Assembly (NCBI GenBank): GCA_035948315.1 | Contig: DASZJG010000071.1 | Location: forward strand, 1 to 64,000 | Length of the DNA: 64,000 bases | Reading direction: 5' to 3' | From: CAJCJE01 sp035948315 | GTDB taxonomy: Bacteria > Actinomycetota > Actinomycetes > Mycobacteriales > Pseudonocardiaceae | Shown here: piece after piece, positions 50,969 through 61,500 of the stretch | How positions within the stretch are numbered: the first letter of the stretch is position 1 | Layout of the letters: each line of letters starts with the position of its first letter | Notes under the pieces: generated by a model | The model's input: the letters and a program-made list of their open reading frames with translations, nothing else | What the model was told of the DNA's origin: nothing | The model's database searches: none | Position numbers and translations under genes: made by a program

Positions 50969-53900
50969 TCAGGATCCGTCCAGGCTCGCCCGCAGCGGGG
51001 TCGACCACTTCTGGTTCGGATTGCCAAGACCGTCGTAGATCTGTAGTGACGTGCCGTTTCCGGTGTTGCCGAACTGATCGTCCAGCACGCGGCCCGAGCC
51101 GACGTTGTACAGGTACCCGTCGGGTTGGGCGTCCCACTGCTGGGTAGCCGAACCCGAGCACGCCGCCAACGTCAGACCGCTTCCGTTTCCGGTCGCGCCC
51201 GTGTCCATGCACTCGCCAAACGCCTGGAGCGTGCCGTCACCGTTGGTGTTCCAGAACTCGCCGTTCTGCCCGGTGCAGTCCCACAGCCAGACGGACCCGC
51301 TGCTCGCCGCGTCGTTCTTGACATCGACACACTTCCCACCGATCCCGACAAGTTGGCCGCGAACCAGCGTCTGCGCCGCGAGATGCCACTGTTGCAGCGC
51401 GGTACCGGCACAGGTGTTGATCACGATCGCCGCGCCCTGGTCACCGGACGCCGCGGTCAGGCACATACCGGAGGCCGGGTTGATCAGCGACCCGTCCGGC
51501 TGCGCCACCCACTGCTGCGTGGACGCCCCGGCAGCGCAGGGCATGTCCGGCACGCCGGTGCCGGCCGCGGTGCCGCCCGAGTCGAGACACTTGCCGTCGA
51601 CCCGGAGGGTGCCGTCGCCGATCGACACCCACTGCTGGGCGGGCGAGCGGTTGCAGTCCCACATCCGCAGGTTGATCTGCGTGGGATCGTTGTTCGACAG
51701 GTCGAGGCACCGTCCGCCGGGACCGGTCAGCTCGCCGACCAGGCCGTGCTGCGCGGGCAGGGTCCACACCTGGGTCGCGGTCAGGCCCGCCGAACAGTCC
51801 TGAAGGGACAGACTGGCGTTGGAGGTCGCCCCGGACGCGGTCAGGCATCGGCCGGAGGCCGCGCCGATGAACACGCCGTCGACTCGCTGCACCCATTCCT
51901 GGGACAGCGATCCGCTGCACGGGGCCAGCCCGACGGCGGATCCGTTGCCGGTGCCGGAACTGGCGTCCAGGCATCGGCCCGCGAGCGAGAGCGTGCCGTC
52001 GCCCGCGCGGACGCCCGTCTGCGCCGGCGTGCCGTTGCACGTCCAGGTGCGCAGCGTCAACGCGGTGATGTCGTCGTTGGCCAGGTCCAGGCAGTTGCCA
52101 CCGGCGCCGCCGACCTGACCGGAACTCACCGGTTCGTTGCGCCGGATCCGGATGTCGCGGTACTGCACCGGGTCGCCGCCGCCGCTGTTGCGGATCCCGA
52201 GGTAGGTGTTCGCCGCCAGCGCGCTCGGGTTCGGCGTGGTGTAGCCGTTCACCTGGGTTCCGTTGAGGGACACCACGACCGAGTTCCACGACACGGTGAT
52301 CTCGAAGGTGTTCCACTGGCCCAGCGGTTTCACCGTGGGGGTGCCGCTGGGCGCCTGGATTCCGGTGATCGCACCGGTCGCCTGGTTTCCGGTACCGCCG
52401 GGCGCGATCTGGACGGCCACGCTGCCCGGTGCGGTCGAGTCGGTTCCGGGGTTGCCGAAGCCGACCAGCACGCTGGAGTTCGCGTTGGCGGTGTTGGTCT
52501 TCCAGTCCAGCCGCAGCGTGTAGTCGTTGCCCAGCTGGTGTTGCGCGTACCAGGTGACGTCGGTGTTGCCGATACCGGTCTGGATCACACAGCCGGGCGC
52601 GGGCGCCGTTGCCTTGGTTCCCGTCGACCGCCATCCGTCCAGATCGGACTCGTAGCGGCCGTCGAACGCCTCGGTGAAGCCGACTTCACCGGCCGGTTCC
52701 ACGCAGTCGGTGGTGTTGGCCGCGACCTGCTGGCCGCCGGTGAAGTAGCCCCACGCGTCGATCGCGAGCCCGGCCTGGCCCTGCTCGGACCGCACGTCGA
52801 GCTTGCCGCTCGCGCCAAGGCCGGGCAGCAGCGTGGTCGCCTCGGTCTCGTCCCGCTTCACCGCCAGCGACGTGGCCGGGGTGAACCCGGACTCGTCGGG
52901 ATACACCGACAGTTCGGTGTCGGCGTTGTCCTCCTTGGCGGTCGTGGTCAGCACCGCGGCGCTGGCATCCAGCGGAATGCCGGCCTGGCCGCCGATCTGG
53001 AGCCCGGCCACCTCGCCCGAACCGAGCACGGTGTGCCGGCCGCCGGTCCCGGTGCCGGTGTCGACCACCCGGGTCGGTTGCGGCAGCGGCACGTACCGCC
53101 CGCCCGCGCCGGGCGCGAACCAGCCGGTCACGTCGACGATCACCTGGGTCGTGGCATTGTTGGGCTGGTTCACCACGTGGATCGTGCCGTCCTGGGCGAT
53201 CGGCACGATGGCCGTGTTGGTGCGCCGCACGCCGGGATGCGCGGTCACCAGGGTCACGCCGGCATTCTGGCCCGCGTACACGTCGACGGCGGTCTCGCCG
53301 CTGGATTCCAGCGTGGTCACGCTGATCGCCGCGGCCGTCGCGGTCGACGGCACGCCGTTCGCACCGCGGATCGGCAGCGCGACGACGTCACCGCTGTTGA
53401 GCGGACCGCTCTTCGGCGTGTTCGCCAGGCCGCGCGTGTCCAGCACCCGGGCCGGGGTGACCATCGGGAAGTAGGTCGATCCGCCGGACGGGCTGAAGTA
53501 GCCGCGCAGATCGATCGCGGTCCAGACCCAGCCGCCACCGGTGCGGATCCGCACGCCGTGGTCGGGTCCCAGGGTCAGCACCATGTTGACCGAGTTGAAG
53601 TTGCCCGCACCGCCGGTGGCGACCGGCACCGCGGTCGCCCGGCTGCCCGACGCGCTCGGGTCGGTCGGGAACAGGTCGACCTCGCTGGGCGCGTCCACGT
53701 TGTTGTTCTGCTCCGGCGCGGACCGCGCGGTCACCGTCACCTCGACCGCGGTCGCGTCGGTCGGCACCGGGAAGGTGGTCTGCTGCACGGTGTTCGGCCC
53801 CTGGAAGTGGCCGTCCACCCGGATCGACGGGTCGATCGCCGTGTAGCCCGCGCCCGCGGTCACCGGCTGGGTGCTCGGCAGGCCAAGGTACAGGCCGCCG

Positions 53901-55492
53901 TTGCCCCAGGCGTTGTCCGAGTGCGCCGGGTTGACCCTGGCGATCAGCTCGCTGCGCAGCCGGACCGCGTCCAGCGTGGGGAACTGCGACTTCAGCAGCG
54001 CCGCCGCGCCCGCCACGTTCGCGGCTCCCGCCGATGTGCCGCCGAAGGAACCGTTGGGCCATTCCGCGGTGGTCACGCCGTCGTAGCCGATGATGTCCGG
54101 CTTCATCCGGCCGTCGATGGTCGGACCCTGGCCGCTGAACGACTCCAGTGAGTCCGGCCCGGCCTTGGCCGCGCCGACGGCCATCGCGTACGGCGAGGTC
54201 GCCGGTTCGGTGATGCTGCCGCCGGTGGTGCGGAACTGGAGGTCGTTGCAGTTCGCGTTGGTCGAGTTGCACGTCCCGTTGACGAACAGGTCGAGCCGGT
54301 CGGTCTGCGTCGCGTTGACGTTCTTGATGTAGACGTAGTAGGACGTCACGGCACCGGAAACCGGATTGGTCACCGTCGTCTCGACGGTCGGGTCGCCACC
54401 ACCCGGCGCCTTCTGCTGGTTGTTGCTCGCGAAGACCACGCCGGGATCGGTGGGTGACTTCGGCGGTGTCGGGCTGGTGGAGATGTAGAGATCGAACTCC
54501 TGGTTCGTGGTGGGCCACGCGTCCCAGCGCAGGCCGACCGTCGCGGTGACACCGGGACTGAGGTTGAACTGGTTGGCCTCGTTGGGCAGACCCGCGTAGG
54601 TGACGAAGCCGTCGGCCGCGGTCGTGGCCGTGCCGTTGTAGTGCTCCATCGCCAGGTTGCCCGCGGAGATCGACCACAGGATGCCGGCCTGCGACAGGGT
54701 GCGCACGACGTCGGCCGGGCTGCCCGGCACTCCGGTGCCGTCCCCTCGGCCGGAGGTGAGGAAGCCGAGCGCGGCCGTGATCACCTGCACGCCCTGCTGC
54801 TGCAACCAGGTCGCCGCCGGACCGAACTCCATCGACGTGCCCGCGCACGCCAGGTACAGCTGCGCGTTCGGAGCCATGGCATGCACGATCTCGGCGATCG
54901 ACGTGCCGTGCGAGGTGCTCTGGCCGCCGTCCGCGCAGGTGGCCGTGTTGGTGGTCAGCGTCGACCCGGTCGGCAGCGCGCCGACTGCCTGCGCGTCGGC
55001 GAGACCGCCGAAGCCGGGGTCGATGATGCCGACCTTGACCCCGTCGCCCTGCTTGCCGCCCGCGGCCGTCCACGCGTCCGCGCCGGAGGCGTGGACGCCC
55101 TCGGGGTCGATGTTGCCCATCGGGATCGCCCGGTCCGGCGGCCGGACGTCGGTCACGCCCGGCTGGGCGGCCAGCGTGGCGACCTTGTCCGCCGGCAGCG
55201 TCACCTCGACCCGGTCGCTCCGCGCCGCGACCACCGAGCCGCCCGCGGCGACCGCGGCCTGCTTCAGCGCGGCTTCCTGCCGACCGTCGGCATAGACCAC
55301 CAGATCGCCGGACTTCGTCCTGGCCACGAACTGGTGCGCCTTGGGCGAAGTGAGCTGCGGTGACACCGGCGCAGCCCGGCCCGACGGCGGTGCGCTCGGC
55401 GGCGCGGCCTGGGCTGGCACGGCCAGCCCGGTGACTCCGATCGTGATCGCGATCGCGGTACTGCCCACCGCGATACGTCTCAGCAACTGCAT
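50969..55492 (-). CDS. secreted S8 (subtilisin-family) serine protease with three ricin-B lectin domains
   Basis: 1507-residue exported protease. Signal peptide to about residue 29 (AVPAQA). An inhibitor-like propeptide precedes the catalytic domain: Asp158 in VGIIDPGFGG, His195 in STSHGTSIAEI, oxyanion Asn279 in SISAGNLA and Ser487 in GGTSAGAANVAG. A long insert lies between His and Ser. After it come RVLDTRG-type surface repeats (near 750 and 850), a jelly-roll domain (near 1010, LDGWRSTGT) and three ricin-B units (from about 1140) with CLD..QQW repeats. ATG 55492 has GGAAAG upstream. Starts 37 bp after the RHS gene stop and so may share its transcript. Probably anchors to surface glycans while cleaving protein. 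Confidence 0.88.
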   Translation of the reverse strand: MQLLRRIAVGSTAIAITIGVTGLAVPAQAAPPSAPPSGRAAPVSPQLTSPKAHQFVARTKSGDLVVYADGRQEAALKQAAVAAGGSVVAARSDRVEVTLPADKVATLAAQPGVTDVRPPDRAIPMGNIDPEGVHASGADAWTAAGGKQGDGVKVGIIDPGFGGLADAQAVGALPTGSTLTTNTATCADGGQSTSHGTSIAEIVHAMAPNAQLYLACAGTSMEFGPAATWLQQQGVQVITAALGFLTSGRGDGTGVPGSPADVVRTLSQAGILWSISAGNLAMEHYNGTATTAADGFVTYAGLPNEANQFNLSPGVTATVGLRWDAWPTTNQEFDLYISTSPTPPKSPTDPGVVFASNNQQKAPGGGDPTVETTVTNPVSGAVTSYYVYIKNVNATQTDRLDLFVNGTCNSTNANCNDLQFRTTGGSITEPATSPYAMAVGAAKAGPDSLESFSGQGPTIDGRMKPDIIGYDGVTTAEWPNGSFGGTSAGAANVAGAAALLKSQFPTLDAVRLRSELIARVNPAHSDNAWGNGGLYLGLPSTQPVTAGAGYTAIDPSIRVDGHFQGPNTVQQTTFPVPTDATAVEVTVTARSAPEQNNNVDAPSEVDLFPTDPSASGSRATAVPVATGGAGNFNSVNMVLTLGPDHGVRIRTGGGWVWTAIDLRGYFSPSGGSTYFPMVTPARVLDTRGLANTPKSGPLNSGDVVALPIRGANGVPSTATAAAISVTTLESSGETAVDVYAGQNAGVTLVTAHPGVRRTNTAIVPIAQDGTIHVVNQPNNATTQVIVDVTGWFAPGAGGRYVPLPQPTRVVDTGTGTGGRHTVLGSGEVAGLQIGGQAGIPLDASAAVLTTTAKEDNADTELSVYPDESGFTPATSLAVKRDETEATTLLPGLGASGKLDVRSEQGQAGLAIDAWGYFTGGQQVAANTTDCVEPAGEVGFTEAFDGRYESDLDGWRSTGTKATAPAPGCVIQTGIGNTDVTWYAQHQLGNDYTLRLDWKTNTANANSSVLVGFGNPGTDSTAPGSVAVQIAPGGTGNQATGAITGIQAPSGTPTVKPLGQWNTFEITVSWNSVVVSLNGTQVNGYTTPNPSALAANTYLGIRNSGGGDPVQYRDIRIRRNEPVSSGQVGGAGGNCLDLANDDITALTLRTWTCNGTPAQTGVRAGDGTLSLAGRCLDASSGTGNGSAVGLAPCSGSLSQEWVQRVDGVFIGAASGRCLTASGATSNASLSLQDCSAGLTATQVWTLPAQHGLVGELTGPGGRCLDLSNNDPTQINLRMWDCNRSPAQQWVSIGDGTLRVDGKCLDSGGTAAGTGVPDMPCAAGASTQQWVAQPDGSLINPASGMCLTAASGDQGAAIVINTCAGTALQQWHLAAQTLVRGQLVGIGGKCVDVKNDAASSGSVWLWDCTGQNGEFWNTNGDGTLQAFGECMDTGATGNGSGLTLAACSGSATQQWDAQPDGYLYNVGSGRVLDDQFGNTGNGTSLQIYDGLGNPNQKWSTPLRASLDGS

Positions 55493-55529
55493 TCTCTTTC
55501 CATTCCCTCGGGGTAGGTCTGGCATGGCG

Positions 55530-58500
55530 TCACGCGGCAACCGAGTCCCGGCAACCACGGTTGGTGGGATCTCGGACCGGCGAGTTCTGCAGAATGACGT
55601 CACAGCTGAAGCCGTTGCCCTGCGCGTAGATGTGGATGGCGTAGGGAACCGGATCGTTCGGGTTGTACATCGGCGTCACCCGGTAGTAGACCGGCGTGCC
55701 GGCCTCCACCTGCAGCCTGATCTGCCTCTCCACCGCGAAATACATCAACGACACGTTGGTCTTGTTCTGGTTGATCGGGGTGAGGTTGTCCAACCTGTCG
55801 CCGCCGTAGAAGATCCAGGCGATCAGGTGGCCGGACGCGTTGGCGTAGGGATTGTTGCGGTCGAAGCCATCGGGCCGCGGCGGCGACGAACGGTCCCCGG
55901 TGCGGGTGATCCGCAGACACGCCGCCGCTCCGGTGGCCCGATCGAACGTCGTGGTACCGGTTCGGGGATTGGTCACCGGGGCGCCGTTCGAGTCCTTCCA
56001 GTCGCCGGGTTCCCTCGGGCCATACCAGATTGTGTTGGGCGTGCCCGTGCCGCCGTTCTCGCAGTTCGACTCGTCGTCGGAGTAGTCGTAACCGGGCAGC
56101 GCCTGCTGCGCGTTCGGATGAACCTCCGGGTCCTGGGTGACCTGGGTGTCCTTCTTGGTGATGTCCGGACCCTGGTCGATGACGTGATTCGGCGGCGGAT
56201 CGGTGAGGATGTCCAAGCCGCGAATGAGCGTGATCGTGAAACCCGGCCCCGGTCGCGGAATGACCTTGCGGAGGTCGGTCAACCACTTCGGCGGCGGTGG
56301 CGGCTGGGGCGGCCGGATCCGGATCGGCGAGATACCTCGACCGTTGCCCGGACTGGTCGATCCACCGCTGTCGAAGAACGCGGCGTGACAGCTCGGTCCG
56401 GCCAGTTCGTCACACCAGTCGACGGCGCCGCTGCTGTCGCCGTTGCCCGCGCACCCCTGCCAGTCGGCGACCACGGAGCCGTCGCAGACCTCGAATCCCG
56501 GACACGGGCTGCCGTCCGATCTGGTGATCGTGTCACCGCAGCCCGACGCCGTCGGCGGCGCGCAGGCGCCGCCGGTCTGGGACCACGCGAAGTTGCCCAG
56601 ATCCTTCGCGGCATCCAGCCAGTCGCCCTCGACGTCGAACAGCGACGAGAAGATGTCGAGGAGGTCGCTGGCACAGGAGTCGTGGCCGCTCGGGTCGGCG
56701 TTGGTGACCGGGTTCGCGTTGCCGTAGGCGTACTTGTTGCTGGCCCACGACGGGTTGGGCGCGACGTTCACGCTGTCCTGGCTGGCGAACTGGCCGGTGC
56801 TCGGCGTGTACCAGCGGGCCGCCATGTCGACCTGTGCGGTGCTCGGGTCGGTGTAGTCGCCCTGGTAGCCCAGCGACGAGGTCTCACCGCTGGCGGAGGT
56901 CACGCTGCCGAACGGGTCGTAGGTCCGCTGGCCGTCGACGATGCCGCCGAGGTAGCGGCCGATGACGTCACCGTGCTGGTTGGCGAAGATCGCCTTGCCC
57001 GCGTTCGTGCTGCTGGATGCCTTGTCCGACAACGGGGTGCCGTCCGGCAGCCGGTTGATCACCCGACCGTCGGCGGAGACCTGGTTGTTGGTCAGGCCGT
57101 CGTAGCCGATGGCGTTGCCGTCGCGGGTCGTCAGCCGATCGAGGCTGTCGTAGGCGAACTGCTCGGCACCGTTGGTGATCTGCCGGTCGAAGGCGTCGAA
57201 GGTGGAGTTGGTGGTCTGCCCGTTCTGGGTGGTCGACGCCAGGGTGCCGCGCGCGGTGTAGGTGTAGGTCGCGCCGCCGCCGGAAAGCAGCCGGTTGCGC
57301 TGGTCGTAGGTGGAGGTCTGGCCGTTGACGCTGGTGCGGTTGCCGGCGCCGTCGAAGCCGTAGGTGGTCGTGGTGTTGGTGGGATCGGTCCAGGTGGCCA
57401 GTCGTCCGGCGCCGTCGTAGGTGTAGGTGTTGGTCGCGGTGCCGGCCGTGTTGACGTCGGACTTGCTGGTGACGTTGTTATCGCGGTCGTAGCTGTAGGT
57501 CTGGCCGATCTTGGTCACCGGCGGTACGCCCGCCTCCGGCACCTGGGTCAGCTGATCGGAGGCGATCCGGTCGAGCGGGTCGTAGGTCAGCGTGCGCGCG
57601 GTGCTCTGGCTGCTCAGGTTGTCGGTGACCGAGGCGAGGCGACCACCCTGGTCGTAGCCGTAGGCCATTGTCCGATTGGTGATCGGATCAGCCACAGTGG
57701 ACAGTCGGCCGGCCGGGTCGTAGCCGAACGTGGAGGCGCCCGCCGCGTCGGTCCGGCCGATCGTCTCGTTGTCGCCGTTGTACTTGTAGGTGCCCGACCC
57801 GTTCGGGCCGGTGTAGCTGAGCAGGTTGCCCCGGTCGTCGTAGGCGAACGTGCTGGCGCCGGACGGACCGGTCTGCGAGACGACGTTGCCGTCCAGGTCA
57901 TAGCCCAGCGTCCGGTCCGAAGTGGACGCCTCGGCGCCGGTGCCGGACTGGCTGTACAGCCTGCCCTGCGCGTCGTACTTGCTGGTCTGGACGATCCCGC
58001 CCGGCGCGGTCGTCCGGACCGCCTGCCCGGCCGCGTCGTAGGACGTGGTCCAGGTCCGGTCGGCGGGATTCGGGTTCGCCGTGGTGGCCGGTTCGATCGT
58101 CGATTCCGGCAGGCCCCACGGGTTGCTGGTGTAGTCGGTGGCGTGTCCGTCGCCGTCGACGGCGTGCGAACGGTTGCCCAGCGCGTCGTACCCGGTCGAC
58201 GTGATGATCGAATGCGTCGCGTCGAGGATTTCGGTCTGCGTGGCAGGCCGGTTCAGCGCGTCGTAGCCGATCGTGGTCACCCGGCCCTCCGGGCTGCGCA
58301 CGGAGGTCGCATTGCCGTCGCCGTCGTACCCGATCGTGGTCGCTCGCAACGTCTGGCCGCCCGAGGACTGGCTCACCGTGGTCGGCCTGCCGAGCAGGTC
58401 GTACGCGGTCGACGTGACCAGTCCGGTCGGCGCGGTCATGGTGGCCGGGCGGCCCGCGTCGTCGTAGGTGTAGCCGGTGACCCGCCCGCTCGGATCGGTG

Positions 58501-61500
58501 ACCGCCAGCGGCGAACCGGCCGTGTCGTAGGAGGTTGTGGTGGTCTCGTTCATCGGCGTGGTGACCGACGTGGCGTTGCCGGCGTCGTCGTGGCCGGTGG
58601 TCGTCACGTAGTAGGCCAGCGAGCCGGACGAGCGGTCCACCTGGGTCGAGGTGATCTTCCGGCCCAACTGGTCGTAGGTGAACAGGTGCTGCGCGCCGGA
58701 GGGCGTGGTGACACCGGCCAGTTCGCCCATCCGGTCGTAGCTGTAGCCGGCCACGCTGGGCGTGTTGCCGACCTGCGGGGTGGTGATCGTGCTGATCCGG
58801 CCGTACGGGTCGTAGGTCTTGGTGGTGGTCCGGTTCAGCGGGTCGGTCTGGCTGATCGCGTCGCCGGCCTTGTCGTAGGCCGTCGTGGTGGTGGCCGTGA
58901 TCGGCGTGGTCGAGCCGGGCGGGGTGTAGGCGGGCAGCGTGCCGGACACCACCCGGCCCATCGTGTCGCGGCCGGTGACGGTGACCCCGCCGGACGGGTC
59001 GCGGGACTGGGTCACCTCGCCGAACGCGTTGCGCCCCACGGTTTGCGAGCCCTGCACCGAGGAGGTCAGCTGCCCGTTGGTCCACACGTCGGCGGGCGCG
59101 TTGGTGGTGGTGACCAGCGCGCCGGTCGCGTCGTAACTGTAGGTGGTGGGGAGCTGGCGGCCGTCGGTGACCAGCGTGGGCAGGCCGCGCTCGTCGCGGG
59201 TGTAGGAGGTCGAGTACCCGGTGGTCGCCGAGACCTGGTCGGTTTCCTGGGCCACCAGGCCGGCCGGGTCGTAGGTGTAGGAGGTGCTGCTCACCCCGCT
59301 CGGGTTGGTGGTGCCACCCCGCACGACGGTGAGCGGGTTGCCCGCCGGGTCGCGGGTGTAGCTGGTGGTGCGGTGCAGGCCGGCCGGGTCGAAGGTGGCG
59401 GTGATCGGGTAGCCGGCCGGGTCGTAGCTGGTGGCCGTGGTGACCCCGCCTACCGTGATCTCCTGGGTGAGGTCGCCTGCCGCGTCGTAGGTGCGCTGGT
59501 CGGTCGGGATGTTGCGGGTCTGCCCGTTCGATCCCTGGACGTTCTCGGCCGTGGTCGTGGCCAGCAGACCGTCGCCCCAGTAGGTGTAGCCGGTGGAGCG
59601 GCCCATCGCGTCCGCGCTCAGCAGCAGCCGGCCGGCCTTGGTGTAGGCGTTGGTCTGCACGGTCATCGCCGTCGCGCTCGGGTCCTGCGGGTCGACGCCG
59701 GTGCCGGCGACCGCGCTGCTGACCAGCCTGCCCAGCTCGTCGTTGGTGCTGGTCCAGACGAAACCGCGGGCGTCGGTGGTGTAGGTGGACAGGCCGTCGG
59801 CGGAATAGCTGTACTTGATGACGCCCTGATCCGGGTTGGTGGTCTGCTGTGGACGGTCGTGGGCGTCGTAGCCGATCGTGGTGACCCTCGGTGCGTCACC
59901 GCCGGAGTTCGGTGGGAGCGTGTCCGACTTCGTGATGCTGGTGACGTTGCCGTCGGCGTCGTAGGCGTAGGTGGTCACCTGGGCGTGGGTGGCGCCGGTG
60001 ATCGGGTTGGTGACGCTCGGATCGGTCTCGCTCGCCACCTGCGAGGCGGGCGTGTAGGTGTAGGTCGTGACGCCGAAGGCCACCGCGCCGGAGTTGAGCG
60101 TGGTCCTGGTGACAATCCGGCCGAGCGCGTCGTAGGTGTAGCGCGTGCGCAGGCCCTCCGGCGAGTCGGTCTCCGCGAGATCACCGTTGTGGAAGTACTG
60201 GGACGCGGTGACCTCGCCGCGTTCGTCGGTCTGGCTGATCGGCAGGCCGGCCGGGACCTGACCGCTGTCGACCGCGGTCTGGCTGCCGTCGGAGTAGGCG
60301 ATGGCCGTGGTCGGCTGCTTCGACTGTCCATTCGGGATCGGCTCGGTGCTGCCGGTCGGCCTGCCCACCGCGTCGTAGCTGTAGGTGGTCTGGTAGGTGG
60401 TGTCGGTCGGACCGGACGAGCGAGCGTCCGAGGACGACGCGAGCTTGTTGCCGCGCGGATCGAGCGGGTTCGCCGGTGTGACGTAGGTGAAGTAGCTCGT
60501 GTCACACGAACCGGCGGCGCGGCAGGTCTTGCGGGACAGCACATTGCCCCGGCCGTCGGTGGTCTGCTCGGTCCGGTTGCCGTCCGCGTCCACGGTCGCG
60601 GACAGGAAGCCCGCGGTGTTGTACTCGTAGCTGCGGGTCGCGCCGTTGTGCGTGTCGGAGATGAGCCTGCCGGCCGCTGCCGCGTCGAAGGTGTAGGTCC
60701 AGTCGCCGTAGCCGGTGGGACCGTGCACCACCGCGGTGCGGATCGGGTTGATCCACTGCGGGTGATTCGGGTCCGAGTTGTCCAGCGTCTCGTTGACCGT
60801 CGGGGTGTCGATCGTCCACTTGAGACCACTGTGGTCGACGAGCGTCGCCACCCGGTCGTTGAGATCGTCGTAGGTCAGCGTCGCGTAGCCGCGGTTGTCC
60901 TGCGGCTCGGTGATCGAGGTCAGCTCGCTGGTCGCGGTGACCGCCGCGTAATGCTCGGCGACCGCCAGCGCGCCGAGCGGGTGCCGGTAGATCGCGGCCT
61001 CGTCGATGCTGCCGCCCGCGAAGTAGAAGTCGCCATTGTCCGTGGCCGGGAAGCCCTTGGCATAGCCCGCGCCGAGCGCGGCGAACGTCTGCTGCTTCTG
61101 GTCGATGAGGCCGGTGACCGTGCCCACCGAGACGCCGTCGAGGTAGAGCGTCTGCGAACCGATCGCGGCGGAGAGCACCACGTGGTGCCACTTGCCGTCG
61201 TTGACCTGGCTCGGGCTGACCACCTGGGTGGCGCCGGCCGCCTGCTGCATCGGGTAGCCGCCGTAGAGCAGGCCGTCGGTGCCGACATAGAGCACCGGGG
61301 TGGCACTGCTCGCACCCGCGCCGGGCGCGAAGTCCTGGCTCTGCAACGAGAGCAGCGTGCCGCTGCCGGTGGTCTTGAACCACATCTCGGCGGCCAGCGA
61401 CATCGTGTCGCCGGTCAGCCCGGCGGGCAGGTTGACGTAGCCGTTGCCGTCGAAGGTGGCCGTGCCGTCCGAGGTGCCGCTGAGCACGCCGGGCTGGGAG

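Noticed and set aside
51125..54151. A 1008-codon plus-strand open frame opposite the S8 protease
   Set aside because: No domain recognisable; the minus strand has catalytic triad and lectin repeats.
57000..60800. Periodic TAxGxT-like repeats resembling a repeat array
   Set aside because: They encode RHS/YD peptide repeats and vary at DNA level; not a CRISPR or satellite.
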